Part shown: positions 28,219 through 37,266 of the stretch, one piece after another
Position numbering within the stretch: the first letter of the stretch is position 1
Layout of the letters: every line of letters begins with the position of its first letter
NCBI RefSeq assembly: GCF_002723835.1
Contig: NZ_BEWG01000015.1
Location: forward strand, 64,310-127,697
Origin: Mycobacterium sp. shizuoka-1
GTDB lineage: Bacteria > Actinomycetota > Actinomycetes > Mycobacteriales > Mycobacteriaceae
Direction of reading: 5' to 3'
Length of the DNA: 63,388 bases
Notes under the pieces: generated by a model
What the model was told of the DNA's origin: nothing
Seen by the model: only the letters and a program-made list of their open reading frames with translations
Databases searched by the model: none
Program-made: the position numbers and the translations under genes

Positions 28219-30453
28219 ATGGCTGCGACGGCGAGTGCGGGGCGAATCAGCGGACTGGCGATTGCCGTGGGCCTCGGGGTGGCGATCGCCACCGCCTGCC
28301 CCGGTACGGCCTCGGCCGCACCATCGGACGGGACAGGGCACGCCAACAAGGCGACCGATAGCAGAACCGCTGCAAACCAACGGGTTTCGTCGACACCCCG
28401 GGTGAAAACCGCGAGCCGGGGGATGCCGCGGCCGCTCGCGCCTTCCCCTGAATCGCCCTTGTCCTGGACCGTGCTTGCGGTCGCTCGACGACCCGACGCG
28501 GCTGCCGCCGCCGTCAATCGGGCCCCGGTCATCCAGAACGTCGCCCTCAACACTCCGGCACCGGCCACCGGAGTGCTGACGGGCACGGTCGCCGCTGCGG
28601 ACCCTGATGGCGACAAGCTCACCTACCGGGCCGGCACCGCGGGCAAGGGCAAGGGCACGGTGACCATCACCACCGCGGGCGTGTTCACCTACACCCCGAC
28701 TGCGGCTGCCCGGCACAAGGCAGCGCTGGCGAACGCCGACGCGCTGCTCACCGCGGACACGGTCAACATCGTCGTCGCCGACCCGGCGGGACTGACGGCC
28801 ACCACCGCGGTCACCGTACCCATCGCGCCGAAAAACGCCGTGCCCCTTGCCAAGACCACCGTCAATGCTCCGATCGCCGGCACCGGCATCGTCTATGGCA
28901 AGGTCGCCGGCACCGACGCCGACAAGGACCGCCTGCTCTTCAGCGTGACACCGACCAGTGTCAGGGGAGGCGCCGTCACCATCAACGGCGGCGGTGCGTT
29001 CACCTACACACCGACTGCGGCGGCTCGGCACACCGCCGCGGGCGGCACCGACAAGACCGACACGTTCACCGTCACCGTGGACGACGGGCACGGTGGCATC
29101 CTCTCCGTCCCGGTCACCGTGGTGATCAGCCCGAAGAACGTCGCACCGACCGGCAAGGCCGCCATCGGACCGCGCGACGTGAGCACCGGCGTGGTCACCG
29201 GTGCGGTGGTCGGCGCCGACGCCGACGGCGACGAAATCACCTTCGGCGGTACGGTCACGACCGCGAAGGGTGCCGTCGTCGTGAACGCCGACGGCACCTT
29301 CACCTACACGCCGACCGCAACCGCACGCGCGAAGGCCGCGGTGTTCAGCGCGCCGACCGCCGACAAGATCGACACGTTCTCGGTGGCGCTGTCCGACGGA
29401 CACGGCGGCACCACCACCGTCGCGGTCACCATCACGGTCAGCCCCGGCAATACGATCGCCGCCAACGGGCTCAGCACGTTCTGCGGCTGCACGCTGATGC
29501 CGGCGGACACGATCTTCCACGCCGACGTCACCGACCTGCCGGTGCTCCCGAAATCGGGCACCTGGCTCGACGTGTTGGGGGCAAGCCGGGGGGCCACCTT
29601 GGGCGCGGGCTGGGGCAGCATGTGGATGAAGAGCACCGGCGGTATGCCGGTGAACGTGGTCGGTGCCAACCATCCCACCGAAACTGTGGTCTTCAACCGC
29701 GGCTATTCGACCAGCGGCCCCAGCATCGACAAAAGGCCCTACGCCATCCCTCACCGGCCCATCGTGGAAGGCATGCCGTCGCTACCCGCCTGGGATCGGC
29801 ACTTGCTGGTGTTCCAGCAGGGCACCTGCATCTCACAGGAGCTCTACAACGTCGCCAACGGCGTCGAAATGCCGGCCAACAGCGTCCTCGACGGGGTGGG
29901 CAACGCGCTCTACCGCGTCCGGTACGGGTCGAAGTGGATCGCCGAGGCGGGGGTGCACTACGACATGAGCTCGCCGCTGTACCCGGCCAGCGGCTGGGCC
30001 AACGCGTCGCACCTGCCGTACCTGCCGCTCATCCTGCGTCCCGACGATCTGGCCCGCGGCAGCATCGACCACATGCTCGGCATCGTCATCGCCAAGGACA
30101 AGGGCACCGGCTACACCTGGCCCGCCGGCGGGGGCGACGGAACCGGGACCAATCCCGACGGTGTGCCGATGGGCAGTGTGCTGCGGCTGCGTACCGACTT
30201 CGACATGTCGGGATACTCCGCGGCGACCCAGGTCGTCCTGCGGGGGTTGCAGGAACATGGCGCGGTCATCTACGACTCGACCACCTCGGGCCAGGACGGC
30301 GCGAAACTGCTCGCGATGAGCAATGGTTGGGCCGGCACCGAGCATCTCACCGCACAGGCCGAACTCAACACCGTGCCGATGAGCGCTTTCGAGGTCGTCG
30401 ACGTGTCGGGCATCCTGGTCGACCCGGCCGTCGGCTGGCAGATTCATAGCTGA
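28219..30453 (+). CDS. Secreted protein: three VCBS-like repeats plus C-terminal domain
   Basis: A 744-residue exported protein. The signal peptide (residues 1-35) ends TASAAPSD. Three VCBS/cadherin-like units of about 100 residues follow, each with the hallmark FTYTPTA near residues 155, 260 and 360. The C-terminal 320 residues (from about 417) form a separate domain with DLPVLPKS, WDRHLLVFQQGTC, PLILRPDD, HMLGIVIAKD and a final SAFEVVD; I recognise the pattern from uncharacterised bacterial proteins with an IP-x-x-W-N-x-DI...LPV-type domain, of unknown activity. ATG 28219 follows GGGAGGG; 51 upstream in-frame codons lack signal-peptide character. It is the first of three consecutive secreted-protein genes. 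Confidence 0.82.
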   Translation: MAATASAGRISGLAIAVGLGVAIATACPGTASAAPSDGTGHANKATDSRTAANQRVSSTPRVKTASRGMPRPLAPSPESPLSWTVLAVARRPDAAAAAVNRAPVIQNVALNTPAPATGVLTGTVAAADPDGDKLTYRAGTAGKGKGTVTITTAGVFTYTPTAAARHKAALANADALLTADTVNIVVADPAGLTATTAVTVPIAPKNAVPLAKTTVNAPIAGTGIVYGKVAGTDADKDRLLFSVTPTSVRGGAVTINGGGAFTYTPTAAARHTAAGGTDKTDTFTVTVDDGHGGILSVPVTVVISPKNVAPTGKAAIGPRDVSTGVVTGAVVGADADGDEITFGGTVTTAKGAVVVNADGTFTYTPTATARAKAAVFSAPTADKIDTFSVALSDGHGGTTTVAVTITVSPGNTIAANGLSTFCGCTLMPADTIFHADVTDLPVLPKSGTWLDVLGASRGATLGAGWGSMWMKSTGGMPVNVVGANHPTETVVFNRGYSTSGPSIDKRPYAIPHRPIVEGMPSLPAWDRHLLVFQQGTCISQELYNVANGVEMPANSVLDGVGNALYRVRYGSKWIAEAGVHYDMSSPLYPASGWANASHLPYLPLILRPDDLARGSIDHMLGIVIAKDKGTGYTWPAGGGDGTGTNPDGVPMGSVLRLRTDFDMSGYSAATQVVLRGLQEHGAVIYDSTTSGQDGAKLLAMSNGWAGTEHLTAQAELNTVPMSAFEVVDVSGILVDPAVGWQIHS

Positions 30454-30559
30454 CACCTAAGGTGGGTTCGCGCTTGCCGCAGTGGTGCCTGTGATAGACA
30501 CTCAGCAAACTCGTTAAGGAAAATCTCAGCCAAACGATGCTGGTGGACACGGGAGCACG

Positions 30560-32254
30560 ATGAACCAGAGCGACAGTTCAGGCCGCACGCAGCGCACTGG
30601 ACGGCGTCATCGGCAACCCTATGCATGGCTCGGTGCCGGCGCTCTGACAGTGGGCATCGGCGCCGCGCTGGCCAGCGGATCCGCGGTCGCGTACGCGGAC
30701 ACCGGTGCCGGATCGGGTGCGGGTAAGGCATCCGCGGCGAGTTCGGAAAGCAGCTCGGCATCCTCGACCGCGACCGCCTCGACGACCACCACGAAATCCA
30801 CCGCACATTCGGCGCGCGCCAAGGAGGTGACCTCCTCGGGTGGAAACCTGAGCTCGCGCAAAGCCGCGGCCGCGGCGGCGAGCACCACCTCCGCGACCGC
30901 GGAGAGCACGGCAGCGGTCTCGTCGACCGGTCATTCCGCACGGGTACGCGTGGCGGCCAGCACCTCGACTCCCACCGCCGCCAATGCGACCCCCAGCAGC
31001 ACCTCCTGGCTGCCGTCGACGCCCCCGACCGTGGCGAGCGTCGCGGTCGGCCTGGCCCAGGACCAGATCAGTCAGGCGCAGTCGCTGTTGCAGCAGCAGA
31101 CGTGGGGGAGCGGCAACGTCGCCGCGGGACTCGTCGCGATCGCTCCGCAGATCCTGCTCGCCCAGGCGGCCTTGGCGCTGAACACCTGGGAGTCCTCGAT
31201 CACCCCCGCCCAGTCGCTGTTCGCCAGGACCTCCGGCGTCCCGATCGTGCACGAACTGGCCGGGGTCGGTCTGCTGGGCACTCTGCTGCTGCCCACCCTG
31301 GCGACCACCGCACTGAACAGCGCGGGACTCTTCCTGCCACTGGTGGGCGCCCTGGACGGGACGGGCGGCATCACCCCGGTGCAGAACCTGGTCAGCACCG
31401 CCGCCAAGAACGGCCGGGTCTACGCGCTGGTCCCGGTGGTCATGCGGGCCACCACCGAGCCGATCGTCTACATCTCGGTCAACGGCGGACCCAGCACGCC
31501 GGTGCTCGTCGACAGCGGCTCCTCGGGCCTGGTGCTGACCGCCGCCTCGGTGGGCAACGCCGCCCCCCTCGGCGACCCGACCGGTACCGGCACCAGCGGC
31601 TACAGCGGGGGGCTGACCTACAGCTTCACCACCTACACGACCACGGTCGACTTCGGCAACGGCATCGTCTCCGGGCCCACCAGCGTCAACATCGTCGACG
31701 CCGAGGACGCGGCGACGGCGCTGGCCTTCTTCCACCGGCTCGGCGGCGCGTCCGGGGTGCTGGGGATCGGCGCCAACGCCGCGGGCCCCGGCCCGGTGGG
31801 CATCCCGACCACGGCGCTGCCCGGCGACCTCAGCCAGGGGGTGTTCCTCTACCAGGGCCTGTTCCTCGGCATCGCCGGCGTGATGGTCTTCGGACCGAAC
31901 CCGCTACCCACGCGGACCTCGGTCGCGGGGGCCCCCGACGCCTATCTGAACGTCAAGATCAACAACGGGTCACCGACGACCGTCGGGGCGATCATCGATT
32001 CCGGCGGCGTGTACGGCACGATCCTGTCCTCGATGATCGGCGGTGCCACCAGTGTGCCGGTGGGCACCAGGATCTCGGTCTACACCACCGACGGGGTGCT
32101 GCTGTACTCCTACATCGTCACGTCGCAGAACCGCCCGTCGGTGATCACGAGCGGGCTGATCAACACCGGGTATGCGCCATTCCAGCACGGTCCGGTGTAC
32201 ATCGACTACACCACGCCGGACGGCATGGGTGCCACGCATTTCGACTACGCCTGA
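30560..32254 (+). CDS. PecA-like aspartic protease, Sec-exported, without PE domain
   Basis: A 564-residue protein. An Arg-rich N-tail and signal peptide (ending SAVAYADTG near residue 47) lead into a Ser/Ala/Thr stalk to about residue 150, a helical segment with SPAQSLFARTSG-type sequence, and a C-terminal domain matching the protease domain of PE_PGRS35/PecA. The catalytic Asp318 is in VLVDSGSSGLV and the second Asp480 in IIDSGGVYG, with SGVLGIG between. In M. marinum PecA removes PE domains and processes PGRS proteins at the cell surface. Here neither PE nor PGRS regions are present, so export should be by Sec. GGGAGC precedes the ATG. Confidence 0.87.
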   Translation: MNQSDSSGRTQRTGRRHRQPYAWLGAGALTVGIGAALASGSAVAYADTGAGSGAGKASAASSESSSASSTATASTTTTKSTAHSARAKEVTSSGGNLSSRKAAAAAASTTSATAESTAAVSSTGHSARVRVAASTSTPTAANATPSSTSWLPSTPPTVASVAVGLAQDQISQAQSLLQQQTWGSGNVAAGLVAIAPQILLAQAALALNTWESSITPAQSLFARTSGVPIVHELAGVGLLGTLLLPTLATTALNSAGLFLPLVGALDGTGGITPVQNLVSTAAKNGRVYALVPVVMRATTEPIVYISVNGGPSTPVLVDSGSSGLVLTAASVGNAAPLGDPTGTGTSGYSGGLTYSFTTYTTTVDFGNGIVSGPTSVNIVDAEDAATALAFFHRLGGASGVLGIGANAAGPGPVGIPTTALPGDLSQGVFLYQGLFLGIAGVMVFGPNPLPTRTSVAGAPDAYLNVKINNGSPTTVGAIIDSGGVYGTILSSMIGGATSVPVGTRISVYTTDGVLLYSYIVTSQNRPSVITSGLINTGYAPFQHGPVYIDYTTPDGMGATHFDYA

Positions 32255-32398
32255 ATCTTTGCCGCCCAACACCACTCGGTTGAATCTGCAAGGTCAGCAA
32301 ATCCAACGCTGACAGTTTCGGCATTTCGTGAACCCGTGCCGCCCGGCGGGTCTACCCTCCGCAAAGGCGCTGTCGCCGTTGGTCGGGAGGTAGGCATC

Positions 32399-34972
32399 AT
32401 GGGTGCTTCGAAGTTTGTCGGTCGGGTTGGCGGATTGGCTGTGGCGCTCGGTGTCGGCGCCGCCCTGTTCAGCACCGGATACGGGGTGGCGTGGGCCGAT
32501 ACCTCGACGGGATCGTCGGCGACAGGGTCGAATTCCAGTTCGCCGGGCGGCAAGTCCGCGACCGCAGGCTCGTCGGATTCCGGGGCGAAGGCGACGGCCT
32601 CGTCACGGCGCTCCGCCACCGCCGGCTCGGCCCGCGCCGCCGCTTCCGGCGGCGCCAAGACCGGCTCCAAGCACTCGAAGGCAGGCGCCGCATCGTCGGG
32701 TGCCGTGTCGTCGACCGCGTCGTCGTCGACGGTTTCCGCCGACGAGGCGGCAAACAATGGTGGATCATCCTCGACGCCGCCGAGTGGCGCCTCCAGCACC
32801 ACCACCGTGTCGACGACTGCGGCGAGTTCTCCTGTCGCGGCGGTGACTTCGACCGCGTCGCGCACGCCCGCCGCGCGTATCGTGCTGCCCACGCCGGCTG
32901 CGATCTCCGGGGCGCTGACCACGGCGGTGCATGACGCGCTCGACCCGTTCACCGGCGGACTACCGCTCGCGCCGGCCAACTCACCCCTGGAGTTGGCGCT
33001 GGCCGCCTTCACCCGTCGTGAATCCGCCGCTGCGGCAACCAGTTCGGCGTCGGCGACCGCCAGCAACCCGATCATCATCAACCAGTCGCTGACCATCGTC
33101 GACGGCATCTACAACGGCACCACCGGGGCGACGACGTCGTCGGGCAATCAGCTCACCTACACCCTGATCAGCGGTCCGAGCGCGGGCGGCAAGATCACCT
33201 TCTCGGCGCCGGAGGACATTAACTACGTCCGCGGGAATTTCAGCTACCTGCCCTACCAGTCGGTCCTGGCCTCGGGCACCGAGACATTCAAGATCCTGGT
33301 GGCCGAGAAGACGCAGTTCGACAAGGCCCTCGAGAGCATTCCGATCCTGGGTGGGTTTGTGCCCCAGGTGCTCGTCGTCATTCACCAGACCCCGGTGCTC
33401 GGCACCCTGCTGGCGCCGATCATCGGGTACTCGCAGGTCGTGACGTTCACCCCGAACCCGTCGGTGGACAACACCACTGACGCTCCGCTGGCGTTCACCT
33501 ACAAGATGCCGTCGTTCGACGGGACCTTGATCAGCGTCAACTGGTTCCCGGCCTCGACGCTGGGACCGGACGGCGTCCCGGCCGGCGACCTCGCCCCGAC
33601 GATCCTCAACGGCCCGGGGCTGGCCAGTCCCGGCCAGACCGACCCCTACAAGAAGTTCGGCATCGACGAACTGACACCGGGGGTCAAGTCGTTGCGCGAC
33701 GCCGGCTACAACGTGGTCACCTGGGATCCCCGCGGGGAGTTCGCCTCTGGCGGCATCCTGCAACTGGACAGCCCCGCCTTCGAGGGCCGTGACGTCACCG
33801 CGATGCTCAACTGGGTGGCCAAGCAGCCGACCTCCCAGCTCGACGCCCCAGGCGACCCGACGGTCGGTATGGTCGGTGGCTCGTACGGCGGCGGCATCCA
33901 ATTGGCCTCGGCGGGAACCGATTCCCGGATCGACGCGATCGTCCCCGGCATCGCCTGGAACTCGCTGAACAACTCGCTCTACCCGGACAACGCGTTCAAG
34001 ACGTCGTACGCCTCCCTGCTGCTGCTCAGCCTGGTGACGACTGCGGCGCGGATCAACAATCAGATCTACCTGGGTGTGATCACCGGCGACCTGCTGGGCG
34101 TCATCACCAACACCGCCCAAGCCGTACTCGCCAGCAGCGGACCGGATTTCGTGGTCCCGAACATCAGCGCGCCGACCCTGTTCATCCAGGGCACCGTCGA
34201 CGTGCTGTTCACGCTGCAGCAGGCCATCGACAACGCCGCGGCGCTGACCCCGGGTGTCCCCGCCAAGATGATCTGGTACTGCGGCGGTCACGGGGTTTGC
34301 CTGGACACCGACACCACCGGGGATCGCAACCTGGACGCCAGCCTGGCGTGGCTGGACAGGTACGTGAAGGGCGAGGCGGTCACCCTCGGCCCGAACTTCC
34401 AATACGTCGACCAGTTCGGGAACTGGTTCGAGGCGGCGGACCTGCCTACGCCGGGCAGCGCGTTCTTCGGCACCGCGTTCGACGCGGCCACCGGCGCTGC
34501 GGGAGGGACGCTGGCCTTGGTCCCGGTGATCGGCGGCTCGGGTCCCGCGCCGCAGGCGTCCATCCCGTACTCGCTGGGGTTGGCGTCGAAGGCGCGCAAT
34601 GCCATCAACGTCGACCTGGACCTCACCGGCCTGGATCAGACTGTCGGGGCGCCGACGCTGAGCTTCGACTACCAGGGCATCGGGACCAGCCGCTTCGTCT
34701 ACGCCCAGCTGGTGGACAACAACACCGGCCGGGTGGTGGGCAATCTGGTCACGCCGGTGCCGGTCACGCTCGACGGGCGCAGCCACAGTGTGACCGTCAA
34801 CATGGAGAACATCGTCTACACGTCGGATGACCCGGTCACCCCTGGCAGTTTGACGCTGCAGATCACCAGTTCGGCCACCGCGTACGAGAACTTCACCGCG
34901 TTCGGGGCGATCAACATCTCCAACATCGGCCTGACGCTGGCGCGGCCGGCGACGGTCACGCCGGAGCCCTGA
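32399..34972 (+). CDS. Secreted S15/CocE-type alpha/beta hydrolase with Ser/Thr stalk
   Basis: An 857-residue exported hydrolase. A signal peptide (about 1-37, VAWADTS) is followed by a Ser/Ala/Thr stalk to about residue 180, a small beta domain (about 240-310) and a hydrolase domain with Ser495 in GGSYGGG, Asp601 in QGTVDVLF and His631 in CGGHGVC. WDPRGEFASGG and the C-terminal jelly-roll (about 690-857) are features of X-Pro dipeptidyl-peptidase/CocE acylhydrolases. It may cleave peptides or esters outside the membrane. Start ATG 32399 has GGGAGG at 32385-32390. It follows the PecA-like gene in the same direction; stalk and signal are alike. Confidence 0.88.
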   Translation: MGASKFVGRVGGLAVALGVGAALFSTGYGVAWADTSTGSSATGSNSSSPGGKSATAGSSDSGAKATASSRRSATAGSARAAASGGAKTGSKHSKAGAASSGAVSSTASSSTVSADEAANNGGSSSTPPSGASSTTTVSTTAASSPVAAVTSTASRTPAARIVLPTPAAISGALTTAVHDALDPFTGGLPLAPANSPLELALAAFTRRESAAAATSSASATASNPIIINQSLTIVDGIYNGTTGATTSSGNQLTYTLISGPSAGGKITFSAPEDINYVRGNFSYLPYQSVLASGTETFKILVAEKTQFDKALESIPILGGFVPQVLVVIHQTPVLGTLLAPIIGYSQVVTFTPNPSVDNTTDAPLAFTYKMPSFDGTLISVNWFPASTLGPDGVPAGDLAPTILNGPGLASPGQTDPYKKFGIDELTPGVKSLRDAGYNVVTWDPRGEFASGGILQLDSPAFEGRDVTAMLNWVAKQPTSQLDAPGDPTVGMVGGSYGGGIQLASAGTDSRIDAIVPGIAWNSLNNSLYPDNAFKTSYASLLLLSLVTTAARINNQIYLGVITGDLLGVITNTAQAVLASSGPDFVVPNISAPTLFIQGTVDVLFTLQQAIDNAAALTPGVPAKMIWYCGGHGVCLDTDTTGDRNLDASLAWLDRYVKGEAVTLGPNFQYVDQFGNWFEAADLPTPGSAFFGTAFDAATGAAGGTLALVPVIGGSGPAPQASIPYSLGLASKARNAINVDLDLTGLDQTVGAPTLSFDYQGIGTSRFVYAQLVDNNTGRVVGNLVTPVPVTLDGRSHSVTVNMENIVYTSDDPVTPGSLTLQITSSATAYENFTAFGAINISNIGLTLARPATVTPEP

Positions 34973-34990
34973 GACCACTGGCGCTCGCGG

Positions 34991-35653
34991 TCAGCCGGCG
35001 TCGGATTCCAGCCGGCTGGCCGCGAACAACGCCGCCTGGGCGACCAGGCCCGAGCTGACGTATCTGCCGTGGGCGGACAGGTCGGTGCCATTCGAGCAGA
35101 CCGGATCGCCGGTCAGGCAGACGTCGACCGCCTTGGCGCCGTAGGCGGCACTTCTGCTCGGCAGGGGGCCACCGCCGACCTTCCTGGACGGATTGCCGAA
35201 GACCACAACCGCCGCGACGTGGCCGGCGACGGCGTCGGGCATGGGTGTGGGCGTGCCGAACGCCGCGCCCCCGGTCGTGGTGAGCAGGTCGATGACGTCG
35301 GCGCCCTGCGAGTAGCCGCTGAGCACCACCCGGGTGTTCGGGCATGCGGCGACCAGGTTCTGGACGTGGACCCAGCCGTCCGCCGCGCCGGTGCTGGAGC
35401 CGCCGACAAGATCCAGGCTGGCCGGATAGTTGATGCCGTAGACCGACAACGATCTGCCCGGCACATGCGTGCTCAACGCGTTGACCAGTGCCTGCCCGAC
35501 CGGATCGACCGGCGCCACGGTGTGGGTCCCGCGTGCGTACACGACCTGGATGTCGGCGCAGTTGTCGGCGTGGGCGACGGATGAAGGGGCCAGCGGCGCT
35601 GCGGTCATGACGACCGTGGCAGCAATGATCCGTGCGGTCCGGTGGGTGGGCAC
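34991..35653 (-). CDS. Cutinase-family serine esterase
   Basis: A 220-residue secreted esterase. The signal peptide ends AHADNC near residue 30. The triad is Ser115 in SGYSQGAD, Asp183 in TGDPVC and His195 in LSAHGRY, and four cysteines can form the two family disulfides. Mycobacterial relatives (Cfp21, Cut-like proteins) hydrolyse lipid esters outside the cell. The gene's position near tRNA-Ser and the aminotransferase is where M. tuberculosis has the split cut5a/cut5b gene; here the frame is intact. GTG 35653 is chosen since it places the signal peptide correctly; the frame extends further without sense. Confidence 0.9.
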   Translation of the reverse strand: MPTHRTARIIAATVVMTAAPLAPSSVAHADNCADIQVVYARGTHTVAPVDPVGQALVNALSTHVPGRSLSVYGINYPASLDLVGGSSTGAADGWVHVQNLVAACPNTRVVLSGYSQGADVIDLLTTTGGAAFGTPTPMPDAVAGHVAAVVVFGNPSRKVGGGPLPSRSAAYGAKAVDVCLTGDPVCSNGTDLSAHGRYVSSGLVAQAALFAASRLESDAG

Positions 35654-35856
35654 GGGTGCATGTTGACACCGGTCGAACCGGTGCACTCCAGGCGCGCCGA
35701 CACCCAGGCAACCCGTGGGCAAACCCACAGCGTCGTTCGACGGTGGCGTGCACCACCTAAGTTGTTGGCGCACGCGGGAATTGGACTAAAATACGTCCCG
35801 TTGCAAAACGTGTGCAGACGGGTCGGGGCGGTAGAGGTCGTAAAGGAATCAACACG

Positions 35857-36114
35857 ATGACACTGACGAAGATCGCAGCAGCAGCGGCACTGTCCACGGT
35901 GTTGGGTTTGGCCGGCCCGGGGGCCGGCGCCGGACTCGCGTCCGCCGACCCGGGCCACGGGCACGGCCCCGGTCATGGTGACTGGGGCTGGGACGACCAT
36001 GGTCGCGGTGACTGGCGTGGACCGTATTACGGTCCGGCGTACTACGGACCGCCGTCGGCGTGCATCCAGGCCACCGGTCCGTTCGGCTTCGTGAGCGGCG
36101 GCGCCTGCATCTAG
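35857..36114 (+). CDS. Small exported His/Gly/Trp/Tyr-rich protein
   Basis: An 85-residue protein with a clear signal peptide (residues 1-31, ending GLASADPG). The mature part of about 55 residues is dominated by His, Gly, Asp, Trp, Tyr and Pro (GHGHGPGHGDWGWDDHGRG and YYGPAYYGPPS) and ends with two cysteines. The histidine density could bind metal, but no family is recognised. AAAGGA lies about ten bases before ATG 35857. It ends four bases into the stop of the convergent oxidoreductase gene. Similar small Gly/Pro/Tyr-rich exported proteins are common in mycobacteria and without known role. Confidence 0.78.
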   Translation: MTLTKIAAAAALSTVLGLAGPGAGAGLASADPGHGHGPGHGDWGWDDHGRGDWRGPYYGPAYYGPPSACIQATGPFGFVSGGACI

Positions 36115-37181
36115 CCGGCCGGCATCACGCCCCGCGCCTTCGGCAGGGGGAGATCGTTGTAGGTCGCGATCCCGGGCGGAGCCGCGACCACGGCGGGGAT
36201 GGCGTGGATCGGGGGCATCGCCGTCATGATGTGGCCGAGTACGAAGAAGTCTTCGAGCGCCGTCGCGTTCTCGATCATGTCCATCGGCGGCAGGAATCCG
36301 ACTTGCATGTTGACCGTGGGGCGCCCGTCGATGGTGATCTTCCAGCCGTCGGCGTCGAGCTGCCAATCCGGCTGCAGCGTGGTGCCTTTCTTCCAGCGCA
36401 CGTTGATGTCGATGACGGTCTTTCCGTTGGTGATGCCCTGCCAGCTGGCGTAGACGCCGGCCACGTGCCCGGCCTCGATGGTCCACGACGCCATTGGCAG
36501 GTCCTCGGTGGTCTGGGCGTATTCGGAGACGCAGACGATCTCGTCCAGTTCGATGCCCAGGGCGTCGGCAACCAGCTGAACGGCTTCGGCGAACACCGCG
36601 GTGCCCCTGGCCGCCATCGGCTGCAGATCGGGGTCGTCGATGGGCATGTCGAATCCCACCGGGCGCTCGGTCTCGGGGGAGTCGTAGAGGGTGGTGTCGG
36701 CGGACTCGGCGATGGTGATCTTGTCGACCCGGTCGCAGGCGGTGGCGGCGACGATGGCCAGCATCTCGGCGAAGCCGGGGCTCACGCCGGAGCCGAACAT
36801 CGTGGCGCCACCGGCCTTGCACGCCTCGTCGATGCGGGCACGGCCGGCGCCGAGGTTGCCGCCGGTGATGAACGATGCCGAGGCGACGACGTTGACGCCG
36901 GCGGACAGGATCCGGACCAGTTCGTCCACGTCGATCCACATCGGGTTGTAGACCACACAGTCGGGCTTGAGGGCCAGCAGGGCGTCGATGTCGTCGGTTG
37001 CGGTCACGCCCAGCGGATCGATACCGGCCAGTTCCCCTACGTCACGGCCGACTTTGTCCGCTGACCAGGCATAACAGCCGACCAGCTCGAGGTTCGGGTT
37101 GGCGGCGATCGCCTGGACGGAGCTCTTGCCGACGTTGCCGGTGGTCCACTGGACGACCCGATGGCGAGGAATGTTGTGCAC
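36111..37181 (-). CDS. NAD(P)-dependent dehydrogenase, DapB-like fold
   Basis: A 356-residue oxidoreductase with an N-terminal Rossmann domain (VVQWTTGNVGKSSVQAI, the usual GxxG signature) and a C-terminal catalytic domain resembling dihydrodipicolinate reductase and 2,4-diaminopentanoate dehydrogenase. VYNPMWIDVDELVRIL and GSGVSPGFAEML are typical of the large mycobacterial family often annotated this way. No signal peptide. GTG 37181 precedes HNIPRHRVVQW; the upstream open frame has no match. The substrate is unknown; the gene stands alone on its strand. Confidence 0.82.
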   Translation of the reverse strand: MHNIPRHRVVQWTTGNVGKSSVQAIAANPNLELVGCYAWSADKVGRDVGELAGIDPLGVTATDDIDALLALKPDCVVYNPMWIDVDELVRILSAGVNVVASASFITGGNLGAGRARIDEACKAGGATMFGSGVSPGFAEMLAIVAATACDRVDKITIAESADTTLYDSPETERPVGFDMPIDDPDLQPMAARGTAVFAEAVQLVADALGIELDEIVCVSEYAQTTEDLPMASWTIEAGHVAGVYASWQGITNGKTVIDINVRWKKGTTLQPDWQLDADGWKITIDGRPTVNMQVGFLPPMDMIENATALEDFFVLGHIMTAMPPIHAIPAVVAAPPGIATYNDLPLPKARGVMPAG

Positions 37182-37266
37182 TCGCTCAGCATAGGGTGCG
37201 GGCCGTTCGCTCTGACCACCGTTTGGGTCCAGAAATTCGAGAGGAACGCGCCTGGCCTCGACGCGG

